This document shows positions 8,620-19,005 of a stretch of 64,000 bases of DNA, in pieces. How positions within the stretch are numbered: position 1 is the stretch's first letter; each line of letters starts with the position of its first letter. Position numbers and translations under genes: made by a program. The notes beneath the pieces are model-generated. The model was not told the DNA's origin and ran no database searches. It was given only the letters and a program-made list of their open reading frames with translations. The stretch lies in NCBI GenBank assembly GCA_964344215.1, contig CAYFMP010000013.1:1-64000 (forward strand), in the 5' to 3' direction. Origin of the DNA: CAYFMP01 sp964344215. GTDB lineage: Bacteria > Pseudomonadota > Alphaproteobacteria > Rhodospirillales > Casp-alpha2.

Positions 8620-9678
8620 ATGGACATCGATCAGGACAAACTGAACAGCTTTCTCGAAACCGCCGTCGGCGACCTGTCGGCCGGCTACGGCGGCGTCATG
8701 GTCAGCCTCGGCGACAAGCTCGGCCTTTACAGGGCGCTTGCCGGGGCCGGGCCGCTGACCTCCGACGAGGTCGCCAAACGCGCCGGTTGTGCCGAGCGCT
8801 ACGTGCGCGAATGGCTCAACGCGCAAGCGGCCGGCGGCTACGTCGTCTATCACCCGGAAAGCGGTGCTTACGAGTTGACGCCCGAGCAGGCCCTGGTGCT
8901 GGCCGACGACACCAGCCCGGTCTTCATCCCGCCGGCCTGGCAGGTGCCGGCCTCGATGTGGTTCGACGAGGAACGCTCGCTTGAGGTGTTCCGCAGCGGC
9001 GAAGGCGTGCCGTGGGGCGATCACGACGAGCGGCTGTATTGCGGCGTCGCCGCCTTCTACCGCAACGCTTATCGCGGCTCCCTGGTCAGCGAGTGGCTGC
9101 CGGCCTTGGACGGCGTCGAGGAGCGCCTCGAGGACGGCATCGACGTCGCCGACGTCGGCTGCGGACACGGCCACTCGACGATCCTGATGGCCGCGGCCTT
9201 TCCGAACTCCCGGTTCTGGGGCTTCGACGTCCACGCCGATTCGATCGAGGCGGCCCGCAAACATGCCGAGGAGGCCGGCATCGCCGACCGCGCCACCTTC
9301 CGGATCGCCGACGCCAAGAGTTACAACGGCGTCGACTTCGACCTCGTCTGCTTCTTCGATTGCCTGCACGACATGGGCGACCCGGAGGGAGCGGCCCGCC
9401 ACGCCAACGAGGTGTTGGCCGAGGACGGCACGGTGATGTTGATCGAGCCGTTCGCCAACGACCGTCCCGAGGACAACACGGGCGCCATCGGCCGCCTCTA
9501 CTACGCGGCTTCGACGACGCTGTGCTGCGCCCATTCGCTATCCGAGGAAGTCGGTTTGGCGCTCGGTGCGCAGGCCGGCGAATCGCGCCTGGCCGGGATC
9601 TTCCGCAAGGCCGGGTTCCAGAACTTCCGGCGGGCCACGGAAACGCCCTTCAACCTGATCCTGGAAGCCCGGCGATGA
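8620..9678 (+). CDS. Class I SAM-dependent methyltransferase
   Basis: A 352-residue methyltransferase. The N-terminal part has a winged-helix-like region (about 30-75: LTSDEVAKRAGCAERYVREW), as in small-molecule O-methyltransferases. The Rossmann domain contains VADVGCGHGHST for SAM binding and an acidic residue in FWGFDVHADS. The DLVCFFDCLHDMGDPEGAAR segment (motif IV) follows at about 240-258. An upstream ATG at 8566 exists, but ATG 8620 follows GAGGAG at a good distance and gives a family-like start. Its stop overlaps the MATE start by four bases (ATGA), so the two are translationally coupled. The substrate is unknown. A methylated product exported by the MATE protein is only a guess. Confidence 0.85.
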   Translation: MDIDQDKLNSFLETAVGDLSAGYGGVMVSLGDKLGLYRALAGAGPLTSDEVAKRAGCAERYVREWLNAQAAGGYVVYHPESGAYELTPEQALVLADDTSPVFIPPAWQVPASMWFDEERSLEVFRSGEGVPWGDHDERLYCGVAAFYRNAYRGSLVSEWLPALDGVEERLEDGIDVADVGCGHGHSTILMAAAFPNSRFWGFDVHADSIEAARKHAEEAGIADRATFRIADAKSYNGVDFDLVCFFDCLHDMGDPEGAARHANEVLAEDGTVMLIEPFANDRPEDNTGAIGRLYYAASTTLCCAHSLSEEVGLALGAQAGESRLAGIFRKAGFQNFRRATETPFNLILEARR

Positions 9679-11051
9679 ACAGGCCGCTGATCTCCGCCGC
9701 CGAGGTGCGCGCGCTCGCCGGTCTGGCCGCCCCGATGACCGGGGCGGCCCTCGTCAATATGGGAATGTCGATTACCGACACCGTGATGATGGGTTGGATC
9801 GGCCCGACGGCGCTCGCCGCCGGCGCGGTGATCAGCGACCTTTACTCCATCGTCTTCTATTTCATGGCCGGTATCCTGGCCGCCGTTTCGCCGATGATCG
9901 CGCAAGCCCTCGGCGCCGGCCGCCACGCCGAAGTGCGGCGGCTTCTGCGCCAGGGGACGGTGACGGCGGCGCTCGTCGCCGTCCCGGCGGCGGCGGTGGT
10001 GGCGGTGTCGCCCGAGCTGCTGGTCGCGATCGGCATCGAGGCCGACGTGATCGCTCTCGGCCGCGGTTACGCCTGGACGTTGGCGCCGACCGTGGGGCTG
10101 ATGATGTTCGTCGGCGTCTGGCGCCATGCCTTCTATGCGCTCGGCCGGCCCAAGGTCTACCTGGCGGCGATTGTGCTGGCGCTGCCGGCCAACGCCGCCG
10201 CCGATGCGGTGCTGATGTTCGGATCGGGGCCTTTCCCGGCACTCGGCCTGGTCGGCGCCGGCCTGGCTTCCGCCCTGGTCGCGTTCGGTCTGCTGATTTT
10301 TCTCATCGTCGTCGCCGTGAGCGACAAGAACATGCGCCGCTACCGGCTGGCCCGCGGACGGTGGCGCGTCGACTGGAAGACGCAGGCTGAGATCTTCCGC
10401 CTCGGCCTGCCGATCGGCCTATCGAGTCTCGGCGAGGTCGGCGTCTTCCTGTTGTCGACGGTCATCATCGGCCTGTTCGGCGCCGCCGCCCTGGCCGCCC
10501 ACGCCATCACACTGAGGCTGGCCGGCGTCGTCTATGCCCTCGTCACCGGTCTGTCGCAGGCGGCCACCGTGCGGGTCGGCCATGCCGTCGGTCGCGCCGA
10601 CGAGGTCGCGCTCAGACGATCGGTCGGCTCCGCAATGGCGCTCGGCACGGCGACCGGCCTGATCATATTCGCCAGCCTCATCGGCGCCGCCGATCTCCTG
10701 CCCCGGCTGTTTCTCGACCCGTCGGCGCCGAGCGCGCCGGCCGTCGCCGCCATCGCCAGCGGGCTGCTGGTCCTGCTCGGCGTGCTGAACGCCATGCAGG
10801 GCCCGGCGGCGCCGGCCGCCGCCGCGCTGCGCGGCTTCAAAGACACGCGGACGCCGATGGTCTTTTACCTGAGCGGGTACTGGGCGATCGGCATGCCAAC
10901 GGCCTGCCTGATGGCGTTTCCCTTGGGTCTCGAAGCCGCGGGCATCTGGTTCGGGTTCGTCGTCGGCATGGCGGGCACGGCGCTGCTGCTGAATTTCCAC
11001 CTGTTCAGGAGGTGGGCCGTCATGGCTCCGGCGGCGTCGGCCGCCGCCTAG
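9675..11051 (+). CDS. MATE-family efflux transporter
   Basis: A 458-residue integral membrane protein with about twelve hydrophobic segments in two similar halves, typical of NorM-type MATE transporters. These export cationic drugs or metabolites using Na+ or H+ gradients. Early family residues are visible: PMTGAALVNMGMSITDTVMM and IGPTALAAGAVISDLY. Halfway, LGLPIGLSSLGEVGVFLLST repeats the N-half pattern. The ATG overlaps the methyltransferase stop (ATGA), indicating coupling. Its stop (TAG) shares the bases CTAG with the stop of the convergent agmatinase gene, so no terminator separates them. The substrate is unknown. Confidence 0.92.
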   Translation: MNRPLISAAEVRALAGLAAPMTGAALVNMGMSITDTVMMGWIGPTALAAGAVISDLYSIVFYFMAGILAAVSPMIAQALGAGRHAEVRRLLRQGTVTAALVAVPAAAVVAVSPELLVAIGIEADVIALGRGYAWTLAPTVGLMMFVGVWRHAFYALGRPKVYLAAIVLALPANAAADAVLMFGSGPFPALGLVGAGLASALVAFGLLIFLIVVAVSDKNMRRYRLARGRWRVDWKTQAEIFRLGLPIGLSSLGEVGVFLLSTVIIGLFGAAALAAHAITLRLAGVVYALVTGLSQAATVRVGHAVGRADEVALRRSVGSAMALGTATGLIIFASLIGAADLLPRLFLDPSAPSAPAVAAIASGLLVLLGVLNAMQGPAAPAAAALRGFKDTRTPMVFYLSGYWAIGMPTACLMAFPLGLEAAGIWFGFVVGMAGTALLLNFHLFRRWAVMAPAASAAA

Positions 11052-11998
11052 CCGAACCGCCCGGTCCTGGCCGCGGCGCCGATCAGGTTGAGAATGAGGC
11101 GACCGGCCGTCAACGAGGTGATGCCGCCGAGGTCGCGTTTCGGCATGATCTCGACGATATCCATGCCGAGCACCGGCCCCTTGGCGACGAGGCCGTGTAT
11201 GAGGGCGCGGACTTGCTGGAACGTCAGGCCGCCCGGGGCCGGCGCGATGACGGCCGGCATCACCGTCGGATCCAAACCGTCGGCGTCGATCGATAGGTAA
11301 TAGGGGCCGCCGTCGGGGATGCGGTCCAAGACGGCGGCCATGCCTTCGTCGTGGACCTCGTAGGCGGTGATCAACTCGGCCCCGTAAGCCCTGGCGTCGG
11401 CCACCTCCCGGGCCCGGGCGCTGCCCTGGGCGCGCAGGCCGATCTGCACGATGGAACCGATCTGGTCGAGCTCGGAGGCGCGGCGGATCGGGCTCGAATA
11501 GCCTTGGCTAACGCCACCGACCTCGTCGCGCCAGTCGAGGTGGGCATCGACGTGAACCAGGGTCACCGGGCCGACGCCGTCCAAGGCCCGGAACACCGGA
11601 ATGGGAACGCCGTGGTCGCCGCCCAGCGTCACGGCGAGCGCGCCGGCCTCGAAGATCCGGCGCGCCGCGGCTTCCGCCCGCGCATACGTCTCCGGCGGCC
11701 CGCCCGCCGCCTCCGGCACGTCGCCGCAATCGACGATGCTGACATCGCGGCCGTCCAGCACCGGCCCGCCGAGGTCGAAATCCCAGTGGTTGTCGCCCAT
11801 CACCAAATCGAGCGATTCGCGGCGCACGGCCGCCGGCGCGTTGGACTGGTCGCGCGGCACCTCGTCGTGCGGATAGGGATCGCCGTAGGGCAGGCCGAGG
11901 ACGGCGACGTCGGCCTCCAGCGCGTCGAGATCGAGCGCCAGCGGCGCATTCAGGAACGTCGGCGCGCCGTTCTCGGGCGCCACGGTCAGCGGCGGCAT
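11048..11998 (-). CDS. Agmatinase / ureohydrolase family protein
   Basis: A 316-residue ureohydrolase with the binuclear manganese ligands in GGDHGVPIP (about 125-133), DAHLDWRDEV (about 149-158) and SIDADGLDPTVMP (about 228-240). The family hydrolyses guanidino compounds to urea. Agmatinase, giving putrescine, is the most common activity at this length, but guanidinobutyrase or guanidinopropionase cannot be excluded. The start at 11998 matches the family; the open frame continues upstream into acs sequence and is not coding there. It lies 26 bases after acs on the same strand and probably shares its transcript. It is convergent with the MATE gene, their stop codons overlapping in CTAG. Confidence 0.85.
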   Translation of the reverse strand: MPPLTVAPENGAPTFLNAPLALDLDALEADVAVLGLPYGDPYPHDEVPRDQSNAPAAVRRESLDLVMGDNHWDFDLGGPVLDGRDVSIVDCGDVPEAAGGPPETYARAEAAARRIFEAGALAVTLGGDHGVPIPVFRALDGVGPVTLVHVDAHLDWRDEVGGVSQGYSSPIRRASELDQIGSIVQIGLRAQGSARAREVADARAYGAELITAYEVHDEGMAAVLDRIPDGGPYYLSIDADGLDPTVMPAVIAPAPGGLTFQQVRALIHGLVAKGPVLGMDIVEIMPKRDLGGITSLTAGRLILNLIGAAARTGRFG

Positions 11999-12024
11999 GA
12001 CCGCTTCCGTGTCCGCCGCCGGCT

Positions 12025-13965
<1,941 letters not shown>

Positions 13966-14060
13966 CGTCTACGCGCCCTCCCTTGCATTGAAGCCGGCTG
14001 AACTCCGGGGCCGGCCTCGATTGCCGGAATTATCGAAAAAATCCCCAACGAGCACAAGGC

Positions 14061-14396
14061 TCAGTCGAGAATATGGACCTCGCCGTCCCGCACTTCCGCC
14101 GCCACCGCCGTCAATGAATCGTCGGCACACGGCCCCGACACGCAGAACCCGTCGTCGATCCGAAACAGCGCTCCGTGGGTGGTGCACAGGATCATCCTAC
14201 CGTCGTCGGTCAGGAAGCGCCCGGGCACGATATCGAGCGGCGAGCCGAGGTGTGGGCACGAATTCAGGTAGACGAAGACCTCGTCGCCGCGACGAATGAC
14301 CATGACCAGGCGGCGCTCGTCGCCGGCCTCGGTCAGGAAGCCGTTGGAGCCGCCGTCGGGCACGTCGTCGAGCCTGCAAAGCAGCGTCTCGGTCAT
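14061..14396 (-). CDS. Rieske-type [2Fe-2S] ferredoxin-like protein
   Basis: A small soluble protein of 111 residues. It carries the Rieske cluster ligands in CPHLGSPLDIVPGRF and, about 20 residues later, CTTHGALFRID, giving the C-x-H ... C-x2-H pattern. No transmembrane helix or signal peptide is present, so it resembles the NirD/naphthalene dioxygenase ferredoxin type. The ATG at 14396 overlaps the YciI stop by four bases; an alternative in-frame start at 14426 would run further into YciI. No partner oxygenase or reductase is adjacent, so its electron partner is unknown. Confidence 0.88.
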   Translation of the reverse strand: MTETLLCRLDDVPDGGSNGFLTEAGDERRLVMVIRRGDEVFVYLNSCPHLGSPLDIVPGRFLTDDGRMILCTTHGALFRIDDGFCVSGPCADDSLTAVAAEVRDGEVHILD

Positions 14397-14683
14397 GCCG
14401 GGTCCGCGGGATAGACCTTCTTCCAAGGCGTGATGGCGACGCTCTCGAACAGGCCGGCCCGGGTGTAGGGGTCGCCGGCACAGAACGCCTGGGCGCCGTC
14501 GAGATCGGCAAACTCCATGATCAGCAGGCTGCCGACCATGTATTGGCCGTCGTCGGACAGCATCGGCCCGGCGGCGACGATCCTGTCTGCGTAGGATTTC
14601 AGGTAGTCCAGATGAGCCGAGCGGTTCTCCCCTCTGAGGTAGCCGTTTTCGGCTTTGTCCTTGCAGTGGATGATGAAGTGCAT
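14393..14683 (-). CDS. YciI-like protein
   Basis: A 96-residue ferredoxin-like alpha/beta protein of the YciI/YCII family. Family features are the N-terminal MHFIIHCKDK strand, HLDYLKSYADRIVAAGPML with the conserved His and Asp, and DPYTRAGLFESVAITPW near the end. The His-Asp pair is proposed to be catalytic in some members, for example in dehydrohalogenation or dioxygenase-related reactions. For most members no reaction is known. It overlaps the Rieske gene by four bases and follows the DUF255 gene by 10 bases, within the tsaD-gpsA-DUF255-yciI-Rieske run. YciI beside gpsA recurs in alphaproteobacteria. Confidence 0.88.
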   Translation of the reverse strand: MHFIIHCKDKAENGYLRGENRSAHLDYLKSYADRIVAAGPMLSDDGQYMVGSLLIMEFADLDGAQAFCAGDPYTRAGLFESVAITPWKKVYPADPA

Positions 14684-14693
14684 GCTTGTCCTC

Positions 14694-16811
14694 CTATCCG
14701 CTCCGTTTGCGCATCAACACCAACGTCTCGTCGAGCTCGGAGCGCTCGACGGCCGGCAACGAACAAACCGTGCCGCGGCACACGTAGGCGGTCGCCCGGC
14801 CGTCGATCTGGGTCTTGTAGCGGGCCGGGTGACCTTCCGGCAAGACGGTGCCGGGCGCGACGATCTCGAGGACCTGCCCCGGCACACTGCGCCGCATGAC
14901 GCCGCCGAGCAGGTGGTCGGTGCCGGCCTCGCCGCGGCGGCCGATGACCACCACCTGGATAGCTTCCTCGAGCACGTGGGCGGCGTTGAGCAGGCCGGCC
15001 AGCCCCAGCGCCGGCGTCTCCACCGCCGCCCCGAAGGCGGCGGCGGTGGCGGCGGCGCGCTGTCGCCAGCGGTTTTCGCCGGTCAGGTAATAAAGCCTGG
15101 CGAACAGCTCGATCATGCGGGCGTTGCCCGACGGATTGGGGTTGTCGAAAAACGGTTTGACGGGCATCACCACGGCCCCGGCGTCGTCGGCGGCGGCGAA
15201 GAACCCGGGCGTGTCGCCGTCGCCGTGATGGCGGATCGCCAGCTCCGACCAGGCTCTCGCCCGGGCCAAGTAATCCTCCTCGCCGGTCGCCTCGAACAGG
15301 GTCAATGCAGCTGCGGCCAGGGCGGCCAGCCCGTCGAGACCGGCGGCCGGGCCGCGCCTGGAGCCGACGGCGCTTTGGGCCGGCCGGCCGGAGCTGTCTT
15401 CGAGCGCCGAACGGACGGCCGTGAAGGCGGCGACGGCGGCCTCCAACCACGTCTTCTCGCCGAACGCCATGGCCGCCTCGGCCAACCCGCGGATGGCCAT
15501 GCCGTTGCCGTCGGCCAGCACCTTGTCGTCGCGCGGCGGTCGCGGCCGGGCGCCGCGCAGGCCGGCGAGCCGGGCCAGCGAGTCGGTCTCGGCGGCGTCG
15601 GAGAGACGATGGAGCACGCCGCGATCGTCGTCGTCGTCGATATCGGCGCCCTCGATCGGGGCCAGACCGAAGGCATCGAGGAAGGCCGGCGCACCGGTGC
15701 CGAGCGCGCGTTCGAGCTCGTTGCGGCTCCATACATAGAAGGCGCCCTCCTCGCGCTCGCCGCCCGCCGCCTCGCTGTCGGCATCGAGGCTGGAGGCGAA
15801 GGCGCCGCCGGGAAGCCGCAATTCGCCGAGCAGGAAGCCGACCGTGCCGCGGACCGCGTTTTCCAGCACCGGGTCGCGGGTTTCCCGCCAGACCTCGGTC
15901 ATCAGGCGCAGCAGTCCGGCGTTGACGTCGATCATTTTCTCGAAGTGCGGCGTCCGCCACAGCGGATCCACGGCATAGCGAAAAAAGCCGCCGCCAACGT
16001 GGTCGTAGACGCCGCCTTCGGCCATGTGGCGGAGCGAGGTGAGCACGGCGTCACCGGCCTCGGCGCGCCCGGTCGCGATATGGGTCCGCCACAACAGCCA
16101 CAGGGCGACCCAATGCGGGTGCTTCGGCGCCTCGCCGAAGCCGCCGGCGAGCCCATCGATCTCGGCCAGCAAGGCGGCGGCGGCCTTTTCCTGGTGGGCG
16201 GCGGTGATGTCGCCGGGGCGGGGCCGGTTGAGGTGCTCGAATGCGCGCGCCCATTGACGGGCTTCCATGCGGATGGCGTCGGCGTCCTCGGCGTAGACCT
16301 CCGATATCTTGACCAGGAACTCCTTGAACGGCGCGTAGCCGCCGCGCGCCTCGGCCGGGAAATAGGTACCGCCGTAGAAGGGGCGCGCTTCCGGGGTCAG
16401 GAACAGGGTCAACGGCCAACCGGTCGGCAGGTCGAGATGGAGGGCCTGCGCCTGGAACGCGGAATCGAGGTCGGGCCGTTCCTCGCGGTCGATCAGGATC
16501 GGTACGTAGAGGCGGTTGATGATGGCGGCCGTCGCCGGGTCGGCGAAGCTCTCCTTCTGCATGACATGGCACCAGTGGCAGGCCGCGTAGCCGATGGACA
16601 GCAGGATCGGGCGCCCGAGTTCGGCCGCTTCCTTCAGGCTGGCCTCGCTCCAGGTCCGCCAGTGGACCGGGTCGGAGGCGTGCAATTGAAGGTACGGGCT
16701 GGCTTCCGAGCCGAGGCGGTTGCCGCCGGGCAGCGCCCGGGCCGGGCCGGTGACGACGATCATCAGACCGCACAGGGCGACGGCGACGAGGCGTGCGGCG
16801 CCGCCCCTCAC
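14694..16811 (-). CDS. DUF255 thioredoxin-domain protein (YyaL/SSP411 type)
   Basis: About 705 residues. It begins with GTG at 16811, overlapping the gpsA stop (GTGA), and has a hydrophobic N-terminus ending in ARALPGG that looks like a signal peptide. The DUF255 thioredoxin-like domain follows, with NRLGSEASPYLQLHASDPVHW, ACHWCHVMQKESF (CxxC) and DREERPDLDSAF. The rest (about 200-680) is an alpha/alpha toroid of the six-hairpin glycosidase type. The reaction catalysed by this widespread family is not known. A predicted export signal would make a periplasmic thiol role conceivable. The frame stays open far upstream through gpsA, but only the part from 16811 matches the family. Confidence 0.85.
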   Translation of the reverse strand: MRGGAARLVAVALCGLMIVVTGPARALPGGNRLGSEASPYLQLHASDPVHWRTWSEASLKEAAELGRPILLSIGYAACHWCHVMQKESFADPATAAIINRLYVPILIDREERPDLDSAFQAQALHLDLPTGWPLTLFLTPEARPFYGGTYFPAEARGGYAPFKEFLVKISEVYAEDADAIRMEARQWARAFEHLNRPRPGDITAAHQEKAAAALLAEIDGLAGGFGEAPKHPHWVALWLLWRTHIATGRAEAGDAVLTSLRHMAEGGVYDHVGGGFFRYAVDPLWRTPHFEKMIDVNAGLLRLMTEVWRETRDPVLENAVRGTVGFLLGELRLPGGAFASSLDADSEAAGGEREEGAFYVWSRNELERALGTGAPAFLDAFGLAPIEGADIDDDDDRGVLHRLSDAAETDSLARLAGLRGARPRPPRDDKVLADGNGMAIRGLAEAAMAFGEKTWLEAAVAAFTAVRSALEDSSGRPAQSAVGSRRGPAAGLDGLAALAAAALTLFEATGEEDYLARARAWSELAIRHHGDGDTPGFFAAADDAGAVVMPVKPFFDNPNPSGNARMIELFARLYYLTGENRWRQRAAATAAAFGAAVETPALGLAGLLNAAHVLEEAIQVVVIGRRGEAGTDHLLGGVMRRSVPGQVLEIVAPGTVLPEGHPARYKTQIDGRATAYVCRGTVCSLPAVERSELDETLVLMRKRSG

Positions 16812-17803
16812 TGCAACGCCTCGAGGCCGGGCGGCCGGGCCAGCAGGCCGGCGATGGTGGCGTCGATATCGGCGGCCCGGTTGAGGACGGCGTCGACGGC
16901 AGCGCAGATCGGCATGTCGACGTCGAGGTTCCCGGCCAGGGCGTTGACCGAAGCCGCCGTAAAGACGCCTTCGGCAACCGAGGTGCGCTCGCCGAGAATG
17001 TCGGCCAGGGCGCGGCCCTGGCCGAGCCCCACGCCGAGCGAGAAATTGCGCGATTGCATGGCGTTGCAGGTCAGCGTCAGATCGCCGATGCCGGAAAGTC
17101 CCATCAGGGTTTCCGGGTTGGCGCCCTTGGCCAGGCCGAGGCGCGCAATCTCGGCCAGGCCGCGGGTGATCAGCGCCGCCCGCGCATTGTCGCCCATGCG
17201 CCGCCCCTCGACGATGCCGCAAGCGATCGCCAGCACGTTCTTGACGGCGCCGCCGATCTCGGCGCCGACGACGTCGTCGGACAGATAGATCCGGAACTCA
17301 GGCGTGCCGAGGGCCCCGAGCACGGCCTCGCCCAGCGCCTTGTCGGTGGTCGCCAGCGTCACCGCGGTCGGCAGGCCGGCCGCCACCTCGGCAGCGAAGG
17401 TCGGGCCGGACAGGATGGCCGGCGTCGCCTGCGGCAGCGCTTCGCCCGCCACCTCGCTCATCAGGGCAGACGTCCGCTGTTCGATGCCCTTGGCGCAAAT
17501 GATGGCCGGGACGCCGGGCCGCCAGTCCGCCGCCGCCGCTTGCAGCGCTTGGCGCAGGTGCTGGGCCGGGGTCACGAACAGCACGGCGTCGGCGGCGGCG
17601 GCTTCGGCGATGTCGGCGGTGGCGTGGATGGCGGGGTCGAGCCCGACGCCCGGCAGGAAGACCGTGTTCTCGTGGGTCTCGTTGATGGCGGCGACGACGT
17701 CGGCCTCGCGGGCCTGCAGGACGACGTCGCGGCCGGCCCGGCGGGCGACCGTGGCCAGCGCCGTGCCCCAGGCGCCGCCGCCGATGATGCCGATCTTGTC
17801 CAT
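16808..17803 (-). CDS. gpsA: Glycerol-3-phosphate dehydrogenase [NAD(P)+]
   Basis: The 331-residue enzyme reduces dihydroxyacetone phosphate to sn-glycerol 3-phosphate for phospholipid synthesis. The N-terminal dinucleotide-binding motif is IGGGAWGTALA. Further family blocks are FVTPAQHLRQAL, AIICAKGIEQRT, LSGPTFAAEVAAGLPTAVTL and EIGGAVKNVLAIACGI with the catalytic lysine. Its C-terminus overlaps the GTG start of the DUF255 gene. It lies 32 bases after tsaD on the same strand, an arrangement common in alphaproteobacteria. Confidence 0.96.
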   Translation of the reverse strand: MDKIGIIGGGAWGTALATVARRAGRDVVLQAREADVVAAINETHENTVFLPGVGLDPAIHATADIAEAAAADAVLFVTPAQHLRQALQAAAADWRPGVPAIICAKGIEQRTSALMSEVAGEALPQATPAILSGPTFAAEVAAGLPTAVTLATTDKALGEAVLGALGTPEFRIYLSDDVVGAEIGGAVKNVLAIACGIVEGRRMGDNARAALITRGLAEIARLGLAKGANPETLMGLSGIGDLTLTCNAMQSRNFSLGVGLGQGRALADILGERTSVAEGVFTAASVNALAGNLDVDMPICAAVDAVLNRAADIDATIAGLLARPPGLEALQ

Positions 17804-17835
17804 GCGACGATTTGTAGCGCCCGCCTATCGCGTCC

Positions 17836-18915
17836 TCAAGCCTTGACCCCGGCGCCGGTCGCCGGCGGCGCGTCGGGATCGAGCGGCCAGCGCGGCCGCG
17901 GCTTGAAGTCGAGAGGGTCGGTGAGACCGGCCCGTAGGCGCTCGATGCCGGCCCAGGCGACCATCGCCGCGTTGTCCGTGCACAGCGCCGCCGGCGGCGC
18001 CTCGAAGCCGACGCCGTGGTCCCCGGCCAACTCCCGCAGGCGGTTCCGAACGGAGCGGTTGGCGGCGACGCCGCCGGCCACCACCAACGGTCCGCCGCCC
18101 GAGTGTTCGGTCACGAACAAGTGAAGGGCGTTGGCGGCGCGGTCGGCCAGCACGTCGACGGCGGCGGCTTGGAAAGACGCGCAAAGGTCGGCCTTGTCGC
18201 GGTCCGTGACGTCGCCCGGCGGCAGCCGCTCGATGGTTTGGCGGACCCGGGTCTTGAGGCCTGAAAACGAAAAGTGGCAACCCGGCCGGCCGAGCAGCGG
18301 CCGCGGCAGGTCGAAGCGGCCGGGATCGCCCTTTGCCGCCCATTGCTCGACCGGCGGCCCGCCCGGATAGCCGAGGCCCAGCATCTTGGCGGTCTTGTCG
18401 AAGGCCTCGCCGAGAGCATCGTCGATGGTGGTGCCGAGGCGCGAATAGCGCCCCACCCCTTCGACGACGAGCAACTGGCAATGGCCGCCCGAGACCAGCA
18501 ACAGCGGGTAGGGAAACGGCACCGTCTCCTCGCCTTCGGTCAGGCGCGCCGTCAGCGCGTGCGCTTCCAAGTGGTTGACGGCGACGAACGGGACCTTGCG
18601 GACGGCGGCGATCGCCTTGGCGGTCATGACGCCGACCAGGACGCCGCCGATCAGACCGGGTCCGCCGGTGGCGGCGACCGCGTCCAAATCGTCGAAACCG
18701 ACCCCGGCCGTCCGCATGGCGCGCTCGACGATAACGTCGACATGCTCGAGGTGGGCGCGCGCCGCCACTTCCGGGACGACGCCGCCGTACGGGCGGTGTT
18801 CCTCGGTCTGCGAGAGGATTTCATTGGCCAGCACGCGCCCGAGCCCGTCGCCCTCCTCGGTCAGCACGGCGGCGGCGGTCTCGTCGCAGCTGGTTTCGAT
18901 TCCGAGTACGATCAT
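17836..18915 (-). CDS. tsaD: tRNA N6-threonylcarbamoyladenosine transferase TsaD
   Basis: The 359-residue Kae1/TsaD-family ATPase works with TsaB, TsaC and TsaE to form t6A37 in ANN-decoding tRNAs. The start MIVLGIETSCDETAAAVL is the family N-terminus. The metal-binding histidines lie in NHLEAHALTARL (HxxxH), with SGGHCQLLVVEGVGRYSRLG, a phosphate loop, and TDNAAMVAWAG near the C-terminus supplying the last metal ligand. It is divergent from hemC across about 90 bases, a common alphaproteobacterial layout, and leads the gpsA run. Confidence 0.97.
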   Translation of the reverse strand: MIVLGIETSCDETAAAVLTEEGDGLGRVLANEILSQTEEHRPYGGVVPEVAARAHLEHVDVIVERAMRTAGVGFDDLDAVAATGGPGLIGGVLVGVMTAKAIAAVRKVPFVAVNHLEAHALTARLTEGEETVPFPYPLLLVSGGHCQLLVVEGVGRYSRLGTTIDDALGEAFDKTAKMLGLGYPGGPPVEQWAAKGDPGRFDLPRPLLGRPGCHFSFSGLKTRVRQTIERLPPGDVTDRDKADLCASFQAAAVDVLADRAANALHLFVTEHSGGGPLVVAGGVAANRSVRNRLRELAGDHGVGFEAPPAALCTDNAAMVAWAGIERLRAGLTDPLDFKPRPRWPLDPDAPPATGAGVKA

Positions 18916-19005
18916 GCCGGGTCGTAATAGTTCTTGTGCGCGAGAAGCCAGAGTTTACTCTGTCGCGGAGCCGCCGGCCATACGCCTGACAACGCCCGAA
19001 ACCGG

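Noticed and set aside
9012..9674. Extension of the MATE frame upstream of 9675
   Set aside because: The upstream codons are inside the methyltransferase gene in another frame and do not resemble a transporter; the ATGA overlap gives the natural start.
14655..17288. 877-codon frame opposite the DUF255 and gpsA genes
   Set aside because: It spans two recognised genes on the other strand and has no coherent domain.
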